Under the pieces are notes generated by a model. The model saw nothing but the letters and a program-made list of their open reading frames with translations, did no database searches and was not told the DNA's origin. A DNA stretch of 64,000 nt from Sphingomonas flavescens (GTDB lineage: Bacteria; Pseudomonadota; Alphaproteobacteria; Sphingomonadales; Sphingomonadaceae), in the NCBI RefSeq assembly GCF_030866745.1, contig NZ_CP133016.1, forward strand, positions 1,722,001 to 1,786,000, read 5' to 3'. Of this stretch, positions 28,269 through 36,082 are shown one piece after another. A program made the position numbers and the translations under genes. Each line of letters opens with the position of its first letter. Position 1 is the first letter of the stretch.

Positions 28269-28972
28269 CAGGCACCCCTGCGCTGAGGATTGCGCAAAAG
28301 CCCAGTCGGATCCTCGATCGTTCCGTTTTCCAGGCGAATGACCTGCGCGCCGGCAGTCGCTTCAATCAGGCTCATGTCGTGGGTCGCGACAACCACGGTC
28401 GTGCCGAGCCGGTTGAGTGCAGTGAACAGCCCCATCAGGCGATTGGCCATTTCGGCGTCGACGTTGCCGGTCGGTTCGTCGGCGACGAGCAGTTCCGGTC
28501 GGTTAATGACCGCACGGGCGATGGCCACGCGTTGCTGCTCGCCGCCTGACAATGTGGGCGGGCGGGCGCTGGCGCGGTCGGCAAGTCCGACCCAAGCCAG
28601 CATTTCCCGCACGGGACCTTCGATATCCTCTTCCCGCGCGCCGGCGACCCGGAGAGGAAGTGCGACGTTGTCGAGCGCGGACAAATGACGGATCAGACGA
28701 AAGTCCTGAAACACGACGCCGATGCGTCGCCGGAATGGCGGCATCGCCTCACGCGGTGCTTCGGTCAGTTCCTCGCCGAAAAGACGAATCCGCCCGCGCG
28801 TGGGTCGCTGGGCGAGGTAGAGCAACTTGAGCAATGACGTCTTGCCGGCACCCGAGGCACCGGTGAGGAAATAGAAAGCGCCAGTGCGAAGGCGGAAATC
28901 CAGGTCGCGCAGGACTTCGGCGCCCGTGCCATAGCGCAGGCCGACACTGTCGAATTCGGCAACTGCGGCCAC
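28268..28972 (-). CDS. ftsE: Cell division ATP-binding protein FtsE
   Basis: 234 residues from a GTG (VAAVAEFDSVGLRYG) with GGGGGAT just upstream; the longer frame upstream lacks a ribosome site. ABC ATPase motifs: Walker A GASGAGKTSL, Q-loop VFQDFRLI, signature LSGGEQQRVAIARA, Walker B LLVADEPTGNVD and H-loop VVATHD. Partner of FtsX. Divergent from the zinc-ribbon gene. Confidence 0.95.
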   Translation of the reverse strand: MAAVAEFDSVGLRYGTGAEVLRDLDFRLRTGAFYFLTGASGAGKTSLLKLLYLAQRPTRGRIRLFGEELTEAPREAMPPFRRRIGVVFQDFRLIRHLSALDNVALPLRVAGAREEDIEGPVREMLAWVGLADRASARPPTLSGGEQQRVAIARAVINRPELLVADEPTGNVDAEMANRLMGLFTALNRLGTTVVVATHDMSLIEATAGAQVIRLENGTIEDPTGLLRNPQRRGA

Positions 28973-29078
28973 TCTATCCCCCAAAACCAACGCAGACCGG
29001 CAGGACCACCGCCTTGCCAAGCCCTATCCGTTCCTGTTTACCGTGCGCTCACCGTCTCGAAAGAGGGCTTTTGCAGCA

Positions 29079-30005
29079 ATGATCCTGACCTGTCCCGATT
29101 GCGGCACGCAATATGTGGTCAAGGACGGCGCCATTCCGCCGGAAGGCCGACAGGTACGCTGCGCCGCGTGCAAACATAGTTGGCACCAATATCCCGACGA
29201 TCAGCCGGGTCAGGCCGCAGTCGCGGAACTGAAGCCGGCCGAGGAGCAGGTCGTCGATCAGGACGCAACCGAAGCGGATCCAATCGACGCTGCGGATGAG
29301 CCCGAGGAGAGTTTGGCCGAAGCAACGCTGATCGAGCCGCGGAGCGGGCCGGAAGCCGAGCAGCGGGCGTACGAAGAAGCGGTTATCGAGAATGGAGCGG
29401 CCGTCGCGCCGGGGCCGGAAATCGATGCGGCGAGTAGTGGTGCTGCGGGTGTTTCTGATCCGCCGCATCCGCCGCAAGAGGTGCTTGATCAGGCCGCAGT
29501 GCAAGATGACTGGCGCGAGCCTCCGCATGCGGAAGCTGTGCCAACAGACGATTTCACGCCTTTTGCTGGCCGAACAACAGACGAGCCGCGTCGCCGTGGA
29601 CCGCTGCTGACCGTCCTGTTGCTGATCATCCTCGTCATCGCTGCCGCCGCGCTGTTCTGGTTCTTCGCGCCAGCGGAGTACAAGGCCAAGCTCGGGCTCG
29701 CCGATGGCGCCGACAGTCCACTCGCGCTGGTCACCACCCACATGGATCGGCAGAAGCTGGAAAGTGGGAACGAACTGCTGACGGTGACTGGCCGCGTCAT
29801 CAATCCCACGGGCAAGGAGCAAGCGGTCCCGCCATTACAGGCGCAGCTTCGCAGCCGGGGCGGCAAGGTGGTCTACAGCTGGACAATCGCTCCACCCACG
29901 CGCTCGCTACCCGCGGGCGCAAGCGCGAGCTTCAATAGCGCCGAAGTGAACGTGCCGCCTGGCGGCGACGAATTGACGATCAGCCTGGGCGATCCACAGG
30001 CTTAG
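29079..30005 (+). CDS. MJ0042-type zinc-ribbon membrane protein
   Basis: 308 residues. An N-terminal zinc ribbon has the pairs C5-x2-C8 and C28-x2-C31 (CPDC, CAAC). A long acidic, Glu/Ala/Pro-rich linker follows (about 40-170), then one membrane helix at about 175-197 and a C-terminal beta-rich domain (LLTVTGRVINPTGKEQAVPPL, DUF3426-like) presumably in the periplasm. This layout, next to ftsE, is common in Alphaproteobacteria, but its role is unknown to me; a link to division or envelope control is only suggested by position. Confidence 0.82.
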   Translation: MILTCPDCGTQYVVKDGAIPPEGRQVRCAACKHSWHQYPDDQPGQAAVAELKPAEEQVVDQDATEADPIDAADEPEESLAEATLIEPRSGPEAEQRAYEEAVIENGAAVAPGPEIDAASSGAAGVSDPPHPPQEVLDQAAVQDDWREPPHAEAVPTDDFTPFAGRTTDEPRRRGPLLTVLLLIILVIAAAALFWFFAPAEYKAKLGLADGADSPLALVTTHMDRQKLESGNELLTVTGRVINPTGKEQAVPPLQAQLRSRGGKVVYSWTIAPPTRSLPAGASASFNSAEVNVPPGGDELTISLGDPQA

Positions 30006-30011
30006 GCTAAA

Positions 30012-30230
30012 TCATTCGAATTCAATGAGTTTTGCGGTGACGAGCATGCCGTCGCCGCCGTGGACGAGCGCCGTTCGCGGCCGCGGCACTTCCGAGTGCG
30101 GGGCGCCATCGAGACGCAGTCGAACAGCCCTGACGACGCGGATCATGGCCGTGGCCTGCGCGCGTGCCGCCTGCGCCGGAATTGGCGCCGCACTGGTCGC
30201 AAGGGCAGTGGCAAGAAGCAGCATCGTCAT
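30012..30230 (-). CDS. Small secreted protein, unknown function
   Basis: 72 residues with a signal peptide (MTMLLLATALATSAAPIPAQA) and a short mature part that starts with a probable strand (TAMIRVVRAVRLRLDG). An antisense frame of similar length is open, but the signal peptide and an upstream CtrA-box-like element favour this strand. Convergent with the zinc-ribbon gene, stops 6 nt apart. Confidence 0.55.
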   Translation of the reverse strand: MTMLLLATALATSAAPIPAQAARAQATAMIRVVRAVRLRLDGAPHSEVPRPRTALVHGGDGMLVTAKLIEFE

Positions 30231-30252
30231 TGCCTAACGCGCTGGCCGTACA

Positions 30253-30271
30253 ATGGTAAATGCCGCTTTAA
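30253..30271 (-). promoter_or_regulatory. CtrA-box-like element before the small secreted protein
   Basis: Minus strand TTAA-AGCGGCA-TTTACCAT, close to the alphaproteobacterial CtrA pattern TTAA-N7-TTAA with the frequent CCAT extension (one mismatch in the second half). Its near edge is 22 bp from the start codon. Four related elements lie at 34.1-36.0 kb. Confidence 0.5.
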
Positions 30272-30392
30272 CCTTTGTGCCAAAGTGGAGCTAATTGCCG
30301 TGCGCGCGGCGGCATTGCGCCCTTCGGATGCCTTTGCTAGGGGCCGCGCCTTGCCAGCGCCCGCGTTCTTCGGGCGAACAATTCCATGGCGT

Positions 30393-30479
30393 GCGGTCGT
30401 GGCGGAACTGGTAGACGCGCAGCGTTGAGGTCGCTGTGGCCGAAAGGCCGTGGAAGTTCGAGTCTTCTCGACCGCACCA
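30393..30479 (+). tRNA. tRNA-Leu (anticodon GAG)
   Basis: 87 nt with encoded CCA. Acceptor arms GCGGTCG and CGACCGC pair exactly. The anticodon stem CAGCG/CGCTG encloses loop TTGAGGT, giving anticodon GAG at 30427-30429. The long variable arm TGGCCGAAAGGCCGT marks a class II tRNA, and the T arm contains GTTCGAGTC. D-loop AACTGGTAGA is leucine-type. It reads CUC and CUU codons. Confidence 0.97.
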
Positions 30480-30493
30480 ATGGGGCCGCCACC

Positions 30494-33202
30494 TTAAGGC
30501 GTGGCGGGCTCCGGCATTTCTGCAGAGGCGAAGCGATTGGGAAGCCGGGCGTGGATCGCGCCGAGGCGCACGATCGGTTTTTCGGGACTGACCTTGAGTT
30601 CGACGCCCAATTCCCGCGCAATCTTGGCAGCTGCGGCAGACGAGGCGCTGACTCGCAGCGTGTAGCGTCCGTAAGCCACTCGTTCGAACAAAAAGAAACC
30701 ATCGAAATCGGTACGCGCGGTATCGACCGTCTTACCCGAAGGGTCGACCAATTCCATGTCGACGCCCTCAAAGCCCTGCTCGCCATTCTTGATTAGCGCG
30801 CCCTCGATGTCGCCACCGCCAACAAGCGCGATCTGGACATCAGCCGATACGCCGGGACGCGGAACCACGACCTGGATCGGCTTCTTTGGGACCAGCATGG
30901 GATCTTCGAGGCTGGTTGAATCGAGACCGACGGGAACCGGCATGTACGGGGTCAGGCCGCCAACCGTCACCGAGCCGCGAGCATCCGTCTTGCGTTCGCC
31001 CTGGCGTGCGCCGGTCGTGATCAGCACGCCCTTCTCAAGCGGCTCACCGGCGTCACGGACGCCATTGTCATTAAGGTCGCGGAATACCGTTGCGTGCACC
31101 ATCCCGCCTTCGGCCAAGGTGCGCCGGGAAAGCGTAAAGCCGTTTCGTGGGTCGAGCGAGAAATTGAGGTTGAAGCCCGCCGCGACCGAGCCGTCGCTCG
31201 CAGCCTCTCCAGTTAGTGACAGAGCAAAGGTGTCGAGCCGCATGACGTGCGTAAGGCGCGCGCGCGCGCGATGCTCGATGCCGTCATAGGCAAGGCCGCC
31301 TTCCCAGTCGCTGCGTTCGCTTGCCGACCAATAGGCCGACAGGTCGGCGCCGCGGAAGCGGCTGCCGGGCCTGACGTCAAAATCGGCCTGCCCACGCAGC
31401 CGTACTTCGCCGATCCGGCCGCTTCCGATCAGGCCCAGCCTGACTTCCGAGGGCGGCCTGACGCCTAGTGACCGATAATCCTGGCGATAGCGAAGGTCGG
31501 CGCTGAGGTTGAAGCTGTCGATGCTGGCCGAGAGCCGTCCGGCCGCCTCGAGCGTACTCGAGCCGTCCGGACGGTCGGTATAGTGAACCTCGCCATGCAG
31601 GGGCACGAAGGTCTTGCCCAGCTTCATGGGAATATCAAGCGCGAGCCGGCCCTCCTTTACAGTCTGCGCCTGGCCGCCGCGCAAATGAAAATCATTCGCG
31701 ATTAAGGCATCGGCGTTGATGTAAACGCCGCGAACCTTGCCCAAGATTTGCGCGTGCGCCGCCTTGCCGCCGTTCGATTCCTGTGCGGCACTAACTTCGA
31801 CCATCGCCCCTGCGATCGAGCGGCGAACCGAACCTTCGACGAAGGTCACGCGCTGGTCATCGATCAGCATCGCGCGCGCCAGCACGCCCACGGACGTGCG
31901 CGTGTCGAGACCATGTTCGACCGAGACCGCTGCCTGCGCACGCGGCGTTCCCGTCGCATCAGGCGGCTTTTCCAGGGTTATCAGGTCCTTGCCGGGCTGA
32001 TTGGCACCGAGCCAATACCAAGTCTTGCCCTTGGGAATATTGTCCTGGCCGACATTGAGTAGGTCTTCGCGCTCTTTCACCTGGCCTTGAGGACCATAGA
32101 GCACGACGCGAATTCGGTTCTCGCCGTAAAGGAGCTGAACATCGTCGAAGACGTAGCGCTGCGATCCGTCGGACTTGGCAAAACCCAGCAGTTCCCCGTT
32201 GCGGTACAGCTCGGCCTCCCACCCCGTGGGAAGGTCGCCTTCGATGCGGGTACGATCGAACGCCGTCCGCGCAGTCAGTGGGCGATTGGTGACCACCGCG
32301 CCGCGGCCCGCGACCGCCAAGCCGGTCAGGCTGCTGTCGAAGCCCTCGACGTCGCCAAAGCCCAGATGGGTGGCCTTGAGCGGCCCGAGCAAACCGCCGT
32401 CCGGATCGGACCGGAAGGCGCGCAGGCGGAGCAGGTTGGGTTTGCCCCGTTCGTTGGTTGTCACCTGCGCATCGTAAGACATGCGTGCAATTTCGCCGGC
32501 GGCGTAGATCGAGGATTGGCGATCGACCTTGACGCCGTCGTTGGCGCGGTAGGTAAGGCCTCCGCTGACGACGAAGTCGAGGGCGGGCGTGCGCCACATG
32601 CGGTAGGGTACGCGGACCTGCGGAAGTGCCTTCAGGTCGAACGTAGCCTCGTGGATCCGCGCTGCCCGCTGTTCGCGCTCCATCGCCAGCTCGACCGGAA
32701 GCTTTTCCTCCGACTGGAGCAGGAGAACCGAGCCGGATGTCATGGGTTTGATGCCGACCCCGAACCAGGTTGCCAGGGCGCTTGTCTGAACGCACCACCC
32801 GTCAGGCGTTTCGTGGATGGTCCCCGGAGCGATCGGCTCCGATTTGTGCGCGGGATAGCTCGCGCGCATCGCGGCATAATCGATGGTGATGCGGTTGCTT
32901 TCCTTGAAGGCCCAGCCGCTGGCCTTCTTGGCGGTGAGGTCGATCCGCATCGGGACGTCGAGCGCGGTGAGAAAGTCGCCTAAGACGACACATGTCCCTT
33001 CCGGGGCATTGTACGCGCGTACCGTGTCGCCGAGACGCAGGGCGCGGACGTTGACGTCGAGAATGAACTGTTCGTCGGGATCTGCCTTCCAGGTCGCAGC
33101 GGACTTGGCGCCGGGCAATTCTGTCGCAGACGCGGCAAGGCTGCCAGCGCCGAGCGCCAGCAGCATTGCCACCTTGCGCAGCCACTCGCGGCCGCCGCTC
33201 AT
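30494..33202 (-). CDS. Usher-like outer-membrane protein of a surface-fibre cluster
   Basis: 902 residues with a signal peptide (about 1-26). The N-terminal part (about 40-190) is unlike classical FimD. The central region is beta-rich and includes usher-like segments: GAVVTNRPLTARTAF, GWEAELYRNGELLGF and YVFDDVQLLYGENRIRVVLYGPQGQ. Near the C-terminus are a calcium-binding SdrD/B-type motif DLNDNGVRDAGEP, an usher-like ending VGGLTPYMPVPVGLDSTSLED with VVPRPGVSADVQI, and a carboxypeptidase-regulatory-like module (TDFDGFFLFERVAYGRYTLRV). The gene follows a PapD-like chaperone by 27 nt. I infer an outer-membrane assembly platform; another beta-barrel adhesin is possible. Confidence 0.72.
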   Translation of the reverse strand: MSGGREWLRKVAMLLALGAGSLAASATELPGAKSAATWKADPDEQFILDVNVRALRLGDTVRAYNAPEGTCVVLGDFLTALDVPMRIDLTAKKASGWAFKESNRITIDYAAMRASYPAHKSEPIAPGTIHETPDGWCVQTSALATWFGVGIKPMTSGSVLLLQSEEKLPVELAMEREQRAARIHEATFDLKALPQVRVPYRMWRTPALDFVVSGGLTYRANDGVKVDRQSSIYAAGEIARMSYDAQVTTNERGKPNLLRLRAFRSDPDGGLLGPLKATHLGFGDVEGFDSSLTGLAVAGRGAVVTNRPLTARTAFDRTRIEGDLPTGWEAELYRNGELLGFAKSDGSQRYVFDDVQLLYGENRIRVVLYGPQGQVKEREDLLNVGQDNIPKGKTWYWLGANQPGKDLITLEKPPDATGTPRAQAAVSVEHGLDTRTSVGVLARAMLIDDQRVTFVEGSVRRSIAGAMVEVSAAQESNGGKAAHAQILGKVRGVYINADALIANDFHLRGGQAQTVKEGRLALDIPMKLGKTFVPLHGEVHYTDRPDGSSTLEAAGRLSASIDSFNLSADLRYRQDYRSLGVRPPSEVRLGLIGSGRIGEVRLRGQADFDVRPGSRFRGADLSAYWSASERSDWEGGLAYDGIEHRARARLTHVMRLDTFALSLTGEAASDGSVAAGFNLNFSLDPRNGFTLSRRTLAEGGMVHATVFRDLNDNGVRDAGEPLEKGVLITTGARQGERKTDARGSVTVGGLTPYMPVPVGLDSTSLEDPMLVPKKPIQVVVPRPGVSADVQIALVGGGDIEGALIKNGEQGFEGVDMELVDPSGKTVDTARTDFDGFFLFERVAYGRYTLRVSASSAAAAKIARELGVELKVSPEKPIVRLGAIHARLPNRFASAEMPEPATP

Positions 33203-33229
33203 AAGCGTGACCCTGCCCCGCCGATCCTC

Positions 33230-34051
33230 CTAGCGCAGGACCGCCTGTGTCGACGCGATCAGGTTCGATCCGTCGTCGGTCGTCTCGCGATATTCGACGG
33301 TGACCGGGCCGGCTACCTTCCCGAAATAGGCGGCCTGCACCGGAATGCTGACATGGCGCTGGTTGATTTCCGTGTAGACCGCGACGCCGCGCTGAATTGC
33401 GATGGGATCCTTAATCCCAGCCTTCATCACGCGAACTTCGCCAAAGGTCGAACGGGAACCTGCCCGGGTCAGCTCAAGCCCAACCGCCTCCGCTCCGCCG
33501 TTCTTCTCGAGCTTGACGTCCGCGATGCCCGCCGTGGCTTGGAGATTACCGAGGCGGACGATGACAGGAATGGTGACCCCGTACACCGGCGTTAGCTTGA
33601 ACTGGACGCCCTTGGGCTTTTCAGCCGGTTCAGCAACCGGCGTCGCCGGTGGAATGGCGCGGAATAGCAAGTGCACGCGATATTCGCCGTCCGCGATCCC
33701 CGACGCGGGACGCCCGGCGATGCGGATAGCCTGCGGTTCGTGCGGCGCCAGCGTCACCTTGCGCGGTGCATAAACGATCATGTCCTCGGCGAGCTTCTCG
33801 GCGGCGGTCGGCGTGGCGACGTCGTTGATCTCGCCCTTTTCGTTCATGCGCCGGAATTCGACGGAGATCCGATAGGTCGCGGCGTCGTCGCCGATGTTGT
33901 TGAGCACCAGTTCGGCACCCTTGCGTCCGTCCAGCACGATCCGCGTCGGCGCCACGAGCAGATCGCCGACGCCCGCCTGGGCCGTGGTTGGAACGGTGAT
34001 GATTGCCGCACCCAAAGCAGCAGCGAGAATGGACGAGGTCCATTTAGACAT
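33230..34051 (-). CDS. PapD-like periplasmic fimbrial chaperone
   Basis: 273 residues with a signal peptide (about 1-26, ending TTAQA). The first Ig-like domain has GDLLVAPTRIVLDGRKGAELVLNNIGDDAATYRISV and the chaperone signature area VYAPRKVTLAPHEPQAIRI, with the basic residue expected to hold the subunit C-terminus. The second domain includes GVTIPVIVRLG. It should bind and hand over secreted subunits to the usher-like protein encoded next. A CtrA-box-like element lies about 60 nt upstream. Confidence 0.85.
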   Translation of the reverse strand: MSKWTSSILAAALGAAIITVPTTAQAGVGDLLVAPTRIVLDGRKGAELVLNNIGDDAATYRISVEFRRMNEKGEINDVATPTAAEKLAEDMIVYAPRKVTLAPHEPQAIRIAGRPASGIADGEYRVHLLFRAIPPATPVAEPAEKPKGVQFKLTPVYGVTIPVIVRLGNLQATAGIADVKLEKNGGAEAVGLELTRAGSRSTFGEVRVMKAGIKDPIAIQRGVAVYTEINQRHVSIPVQAAYFGKVAGPVTVEYRETTDDGSNLIASTQAVLR

Positions 34052-34111
34052 GTTCAGCGATCCCCACTTGTGCTTCCAGTCAGGAAGCGATCGCCGTCAC
34101 TTTGGTCCGTA

Positions 34112-34130
34112 ATGGTTTATATTCGGTCAA
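34112..34130 (-). promoter_or_regulatory. CtrA-box-like element before the chaperone gene
   Basis: Minus strand TTGA-CCGAATA-TAAACCAT. It agrees with TTAA-N7-TTAACCAT except for one base in each half. Near edge 60 bp upstream of the chaperone start, which fits a promoter position. Confidence 0.5.
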
Positions 34131-34146
34131 CCATGAGTGTTGAGGC

Positions 34147-34668
34147 TTACTGATAATCCGCGGTGACGTTGAACGTCCCAGCGTAGGTGCCGACGGTCGT
34201 CGTCGAGCTGAGCGTGACCGACCCCCCGATGGAGAAATCCGTTCCGGGCGCACCGGAGTTCGTCAATGTCACGCTTGCGGGCTTGTCCGTGGTGAGAACC
34301 AGGGTCTTCGTCGAATCACTCTGATTGACGAGCGTCACGTTGGGAACGCTGATCCGGACGACCTGCTGGTTGGACCCCTGCACGTTATATTGAGCGACCA
34401 ACGTTGCGCCGCTGCAGATGATGTTGGCCGAGGAGCAGGTCAGCACGCCTGCCTGCGAAAGGCTGACTGTCGCGTTGCTCCACACACCCGGGCCGAGCGT
34501 GACCGTACCCAGGTCGAGATCCTGCAACATCGATAGTAGCAAAGGCTTGCTGGCACTCGCGTTGACCGAGGCTGTCACGGTAGCGGCGGTCGCCGGACGC
34601 GGGCCGGCGATCGCGGCAACCAAGCCGACAGCCACGGTCAGAGCAGTAATCATGGAGACTGAGCGCAA
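34147..34668 (-). CDS. DUF4402-type secreted protein, copy 3
   Basis: 173 residues from a TTG that has GGGAAG about 9 nt upstream; an ATG 15 nt later (34653) is the alternative start. Signal peptide to about residue 29 (PRPATAA). The mature part is beta-rich with DLGTVTLGP near its start, a cysteine pair (TCSSANIICSG), and the conserved end GTYAGTFNVTADYQ typical of DUF4402. Probable fibre subunit, given the adjacent chaperone and usher-like genes. Confidence 0.82.
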   Translation of the reverse strand: MRSVSMITALTVAVGLVAAIAGPRPATAATVTASVNASASKPLLLSMLQDLDLGTVTLGPGVWSNATVSLSQAGVLTCSSANIICSGATLVAQYNVQGSNQQVVRISVPNVTLVNQSDSTKTLVLTTDKPASVTLTNSGAPGTDFSIGGSVTLSSTTTVGTYAGTFNVTADYQ

Positions 34669-34714
34669 GCGGCCGATCTTCCCGCGACAAATGTTGCGAC
34701 AGGACTAAACCAAA

Positions 34715-34733
34715 ATGGTTGAAGTTTTCTCAA
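34715..34733 (-). promoter_or_regulatory. CtrA-box-like element before DUF4402 copy 3
   Basis: Minus strand TTGA-GAAAACT-TCAACCAT, one mismatch per half from TTAA-N7-TTAACCAT. The plus-strand sequence TGGTTGA-N7-TCAACCA is also a perfect 7-bp dyad, so another dimeric regulator is possible. Near edge 46 bp from the TTG start. Confidence 0.5.
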
Positions 34734-34760
34734 CCACATCCTGACAACGTCAGATATGAA

Positions 34761-34787
34761 AAGAGGCCGCGCATCGCCCGGCCTCTT
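34761..34787 (-). terminator. Terminator between DUF4402 copies 2 and 3
   Basis: AAGAGGCCG and CGGCCTCTT form a perfect 9-bp stem with a 9-nt loop; on the minus strand the 3' arm ends CTCTTTTC. It follows the stop of copy 2 (34821) and suggests that the downstream gene has its own promoter, consistent with the element at 34715-34733. Confidence 0.7.
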
Positions 34788-34820
34788 CCCCCACTTTGCG
34801 TTCAAGCCGCTAACGGCGGT

Positions 34821-35333
34821 TTATTGATAGTCGGCGGTCACCAGGAAGGTGCCGGTGTAGACGCCGTCTGGGGTCGTCGAGGCCAGGGTGATCGATCCGC
34901 CGATCGAGAAAACGGTGCCGGTACTGGCGCCATTGGCGCCGAGGTTCACGGTGGCCGGGAAGTTGGGCGTGAATGCCAGCGTCCCGGGGCCGGTCAGGTT
35001 GAATCCGGGCGAGGTGATTTTCACGATCGCGTTGTTGGTGCCGATCAAGCGGAATTGCGCCGCGAGCGTCGTTCCGCTGCAGGTCAGAATTACGCCGGGA
35101 TTGGTGCCGCAGGTCACCGCGCCGGCCTGGCTGATACTTACGACCTGGCCGGTGAAGCTCGACCCCGTCAGTACGATTGTCCCGAAATCGAGGTTCTGCT
35201 CGGCCGTGATCGACAAGGGTCGCAGGATCCGCGCCGTTGCCGTCGCCTGCGTCGGCGGACTGACAGCCGCCGCTGGCGATGCGGGCACCATGATAGATGC
35301 CAGTCCGGTAAATGCTGCAGCGAGCTTTCGCAT
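34821..35333 (-). CDS. DUF4402-type secreted protein, copy 2
   Basis: 170 residues, start at MRKLAAAFTGLAS with GGGGGA upstream; the open frame extends upstream without need. Signal peptide to about residue 23. Mature part: NLDFGTIVLTGSSFTGQVVSIS, cysteine pair (TCGTNPGVILTCSG), FSIGGSITLASTTPDG and the end GVYTGTFLVTADYQ, aligning well with copy 3. DUF4402 proteins resemble pilin-type subunits but have little experimental work. The gene ends in its own terminator, so subunit levels may be set separately. Confidence 0.82.
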   Translation of the reverse strand: MRKLAAAFTGLASIMVPASPAAAVSPPTQATATARILRPLSITAEQNLDFGTIVLTGSSFTGQVVSISQAGAVTCGTNPGVILTCSGTTLAAQFRLIGTNNAIVKITSPGFNLTGPGTLAFTPNFPATVNLGANGASTGTVFSIGGSITLASTTPDGVYTGTFLVTADYQ

Positions 35334-35423
35334 AGTCCCCCAATTCGACCGAGCCATGACTGCCGAGCGCAATCATCGTGTAGACTGCATTAACCAGATC
35401 GACTTACGTCTTCGCTCAAGCTT

Positions 35424-35442
35424 ATGGTTAAAGCGCCGTTAG
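35424..35442 (-). promoter_or_regulatory. CtrA-box-like element before DUF4402 copy 2
   Basis: Minus strand CTAA-CGGCGCT-TTAACCAT: a perfect second half with the CCAT extension and one mismatch in the first half. About 90 bp upstream of the start, within the gap after copy 1. Confidence 0.55.
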
Positions 35443-35447
35443 CGAAT

Positions 35448-35975
35448 TCACTGATATTCGACGGTGATCGGCAAGTCGCCGCGATACTGACCGTCTACAT
35501 CGCCCGAGACGAGTAATCGGCCGCCAAATCGAAAAGTCAGGTTCCCGGCCGCATCCAGACGCGGCGCCGCCGGCGCATCGCTGGCCACGTCGTCGACCGT
35601 CAGCTGCCCACCGCCAAGCGAGCGCAATTCGATACGACGCGGCATCTCGATCCGCACTGCGCGATTGGGACCGCCATGCACGAGGACGGTCCCGACCATT
35701 GAACGCGGCCCCATCGCCGCCACGATGCCTTCCCTGTCGGTACCCCCGGTCGGACGAAGATTGACTGCGCCAACTCCTGCGCCAGAAAGAATTAGTCGAT
35801 CGAACGTCAGGTTTGTTTCGATCTGAAGTTGGAGATCGTCATTTTCGTCATTGGGCGCCGTTTCCGCCGTGACCGGCTGGGAGCATAAGCGGCACTGCGC
35901 CTCGACGCGGCCGGCCTGCAGAAGGCAAAGCAGCGGCAGCAGGGCGAGGATCGCGAGACGATAGACAATGTTCAT
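35448..35975 (-). CDS. DUF4402-like secreted protein, copy 1 (divergent)
   Basis: 175 residues, signal peptide to about residue 26 (LLQAGRVEAQ). It is more distant from the other two but shares the beginning (NLTFDRLILSGAGVG), the pattern RFGGRLLVSGDVDGQYRGDLPITVEYQ at the end, and overall length. Its two cysteines are close together near the mature N-terminus (CRLC), unlike the mid-protein pair of the others, so it might be a tip or anchor subunit; that is inference. First gene of the cluster, divergent from the PBP1A gene. Confidence 0.75.
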   Translation of the reverse strand: MNIVYRLAILALLPLLCLLQAGRVEAQCRLCSQPVTAETAPNDENDDLQLQIETNLTFDRLILSGAGVGAVNLRPTGGTDREGIVAAMGPRSMVGTVLVHGGPNRAVRIEMPRRIELRSLGGGQLTVDDVASDAPAAPRLDAAGNLTFRFGGRLLVSGDVDGQYRGDLPITVEYQ

Positions 35976-36008
35976 CCTGACGCTGCTGTAAGGCGCACTG
36001 GCTAAGAC

Positions 36009-36027
36009 AGGGTTAAGGCCGGGCTAA
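36009..36027 (-). promoter_or_regulatory. CtrA-box-like element before DUF4402 copy 1 and PBP1A
   Basis: Minus strand TTAG-CCCGGCC-TTAACCCT; the plus strand also reads TTAA-N7-CTAACC, so the site is nearly symmetric (GGTTA-N9-TAACC). It lies 33 bp before the copy 1 start and 55 bp before the PBP1A start, and could serve both. Confidence 0.5.
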
Positions 36028-36082
36028 CCTTCTGCATCCGCCTATTGTCGGCGTGGCAACAGCTTTCTAATCCAAGGCGCCA

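Noticed and set aside
30025..30237. Plus-strand open frame opposite the small secreted protein
   Set aside because: Lacks a signal peptide and upstream signals; the minus-strand frame is better supported, though not certain.
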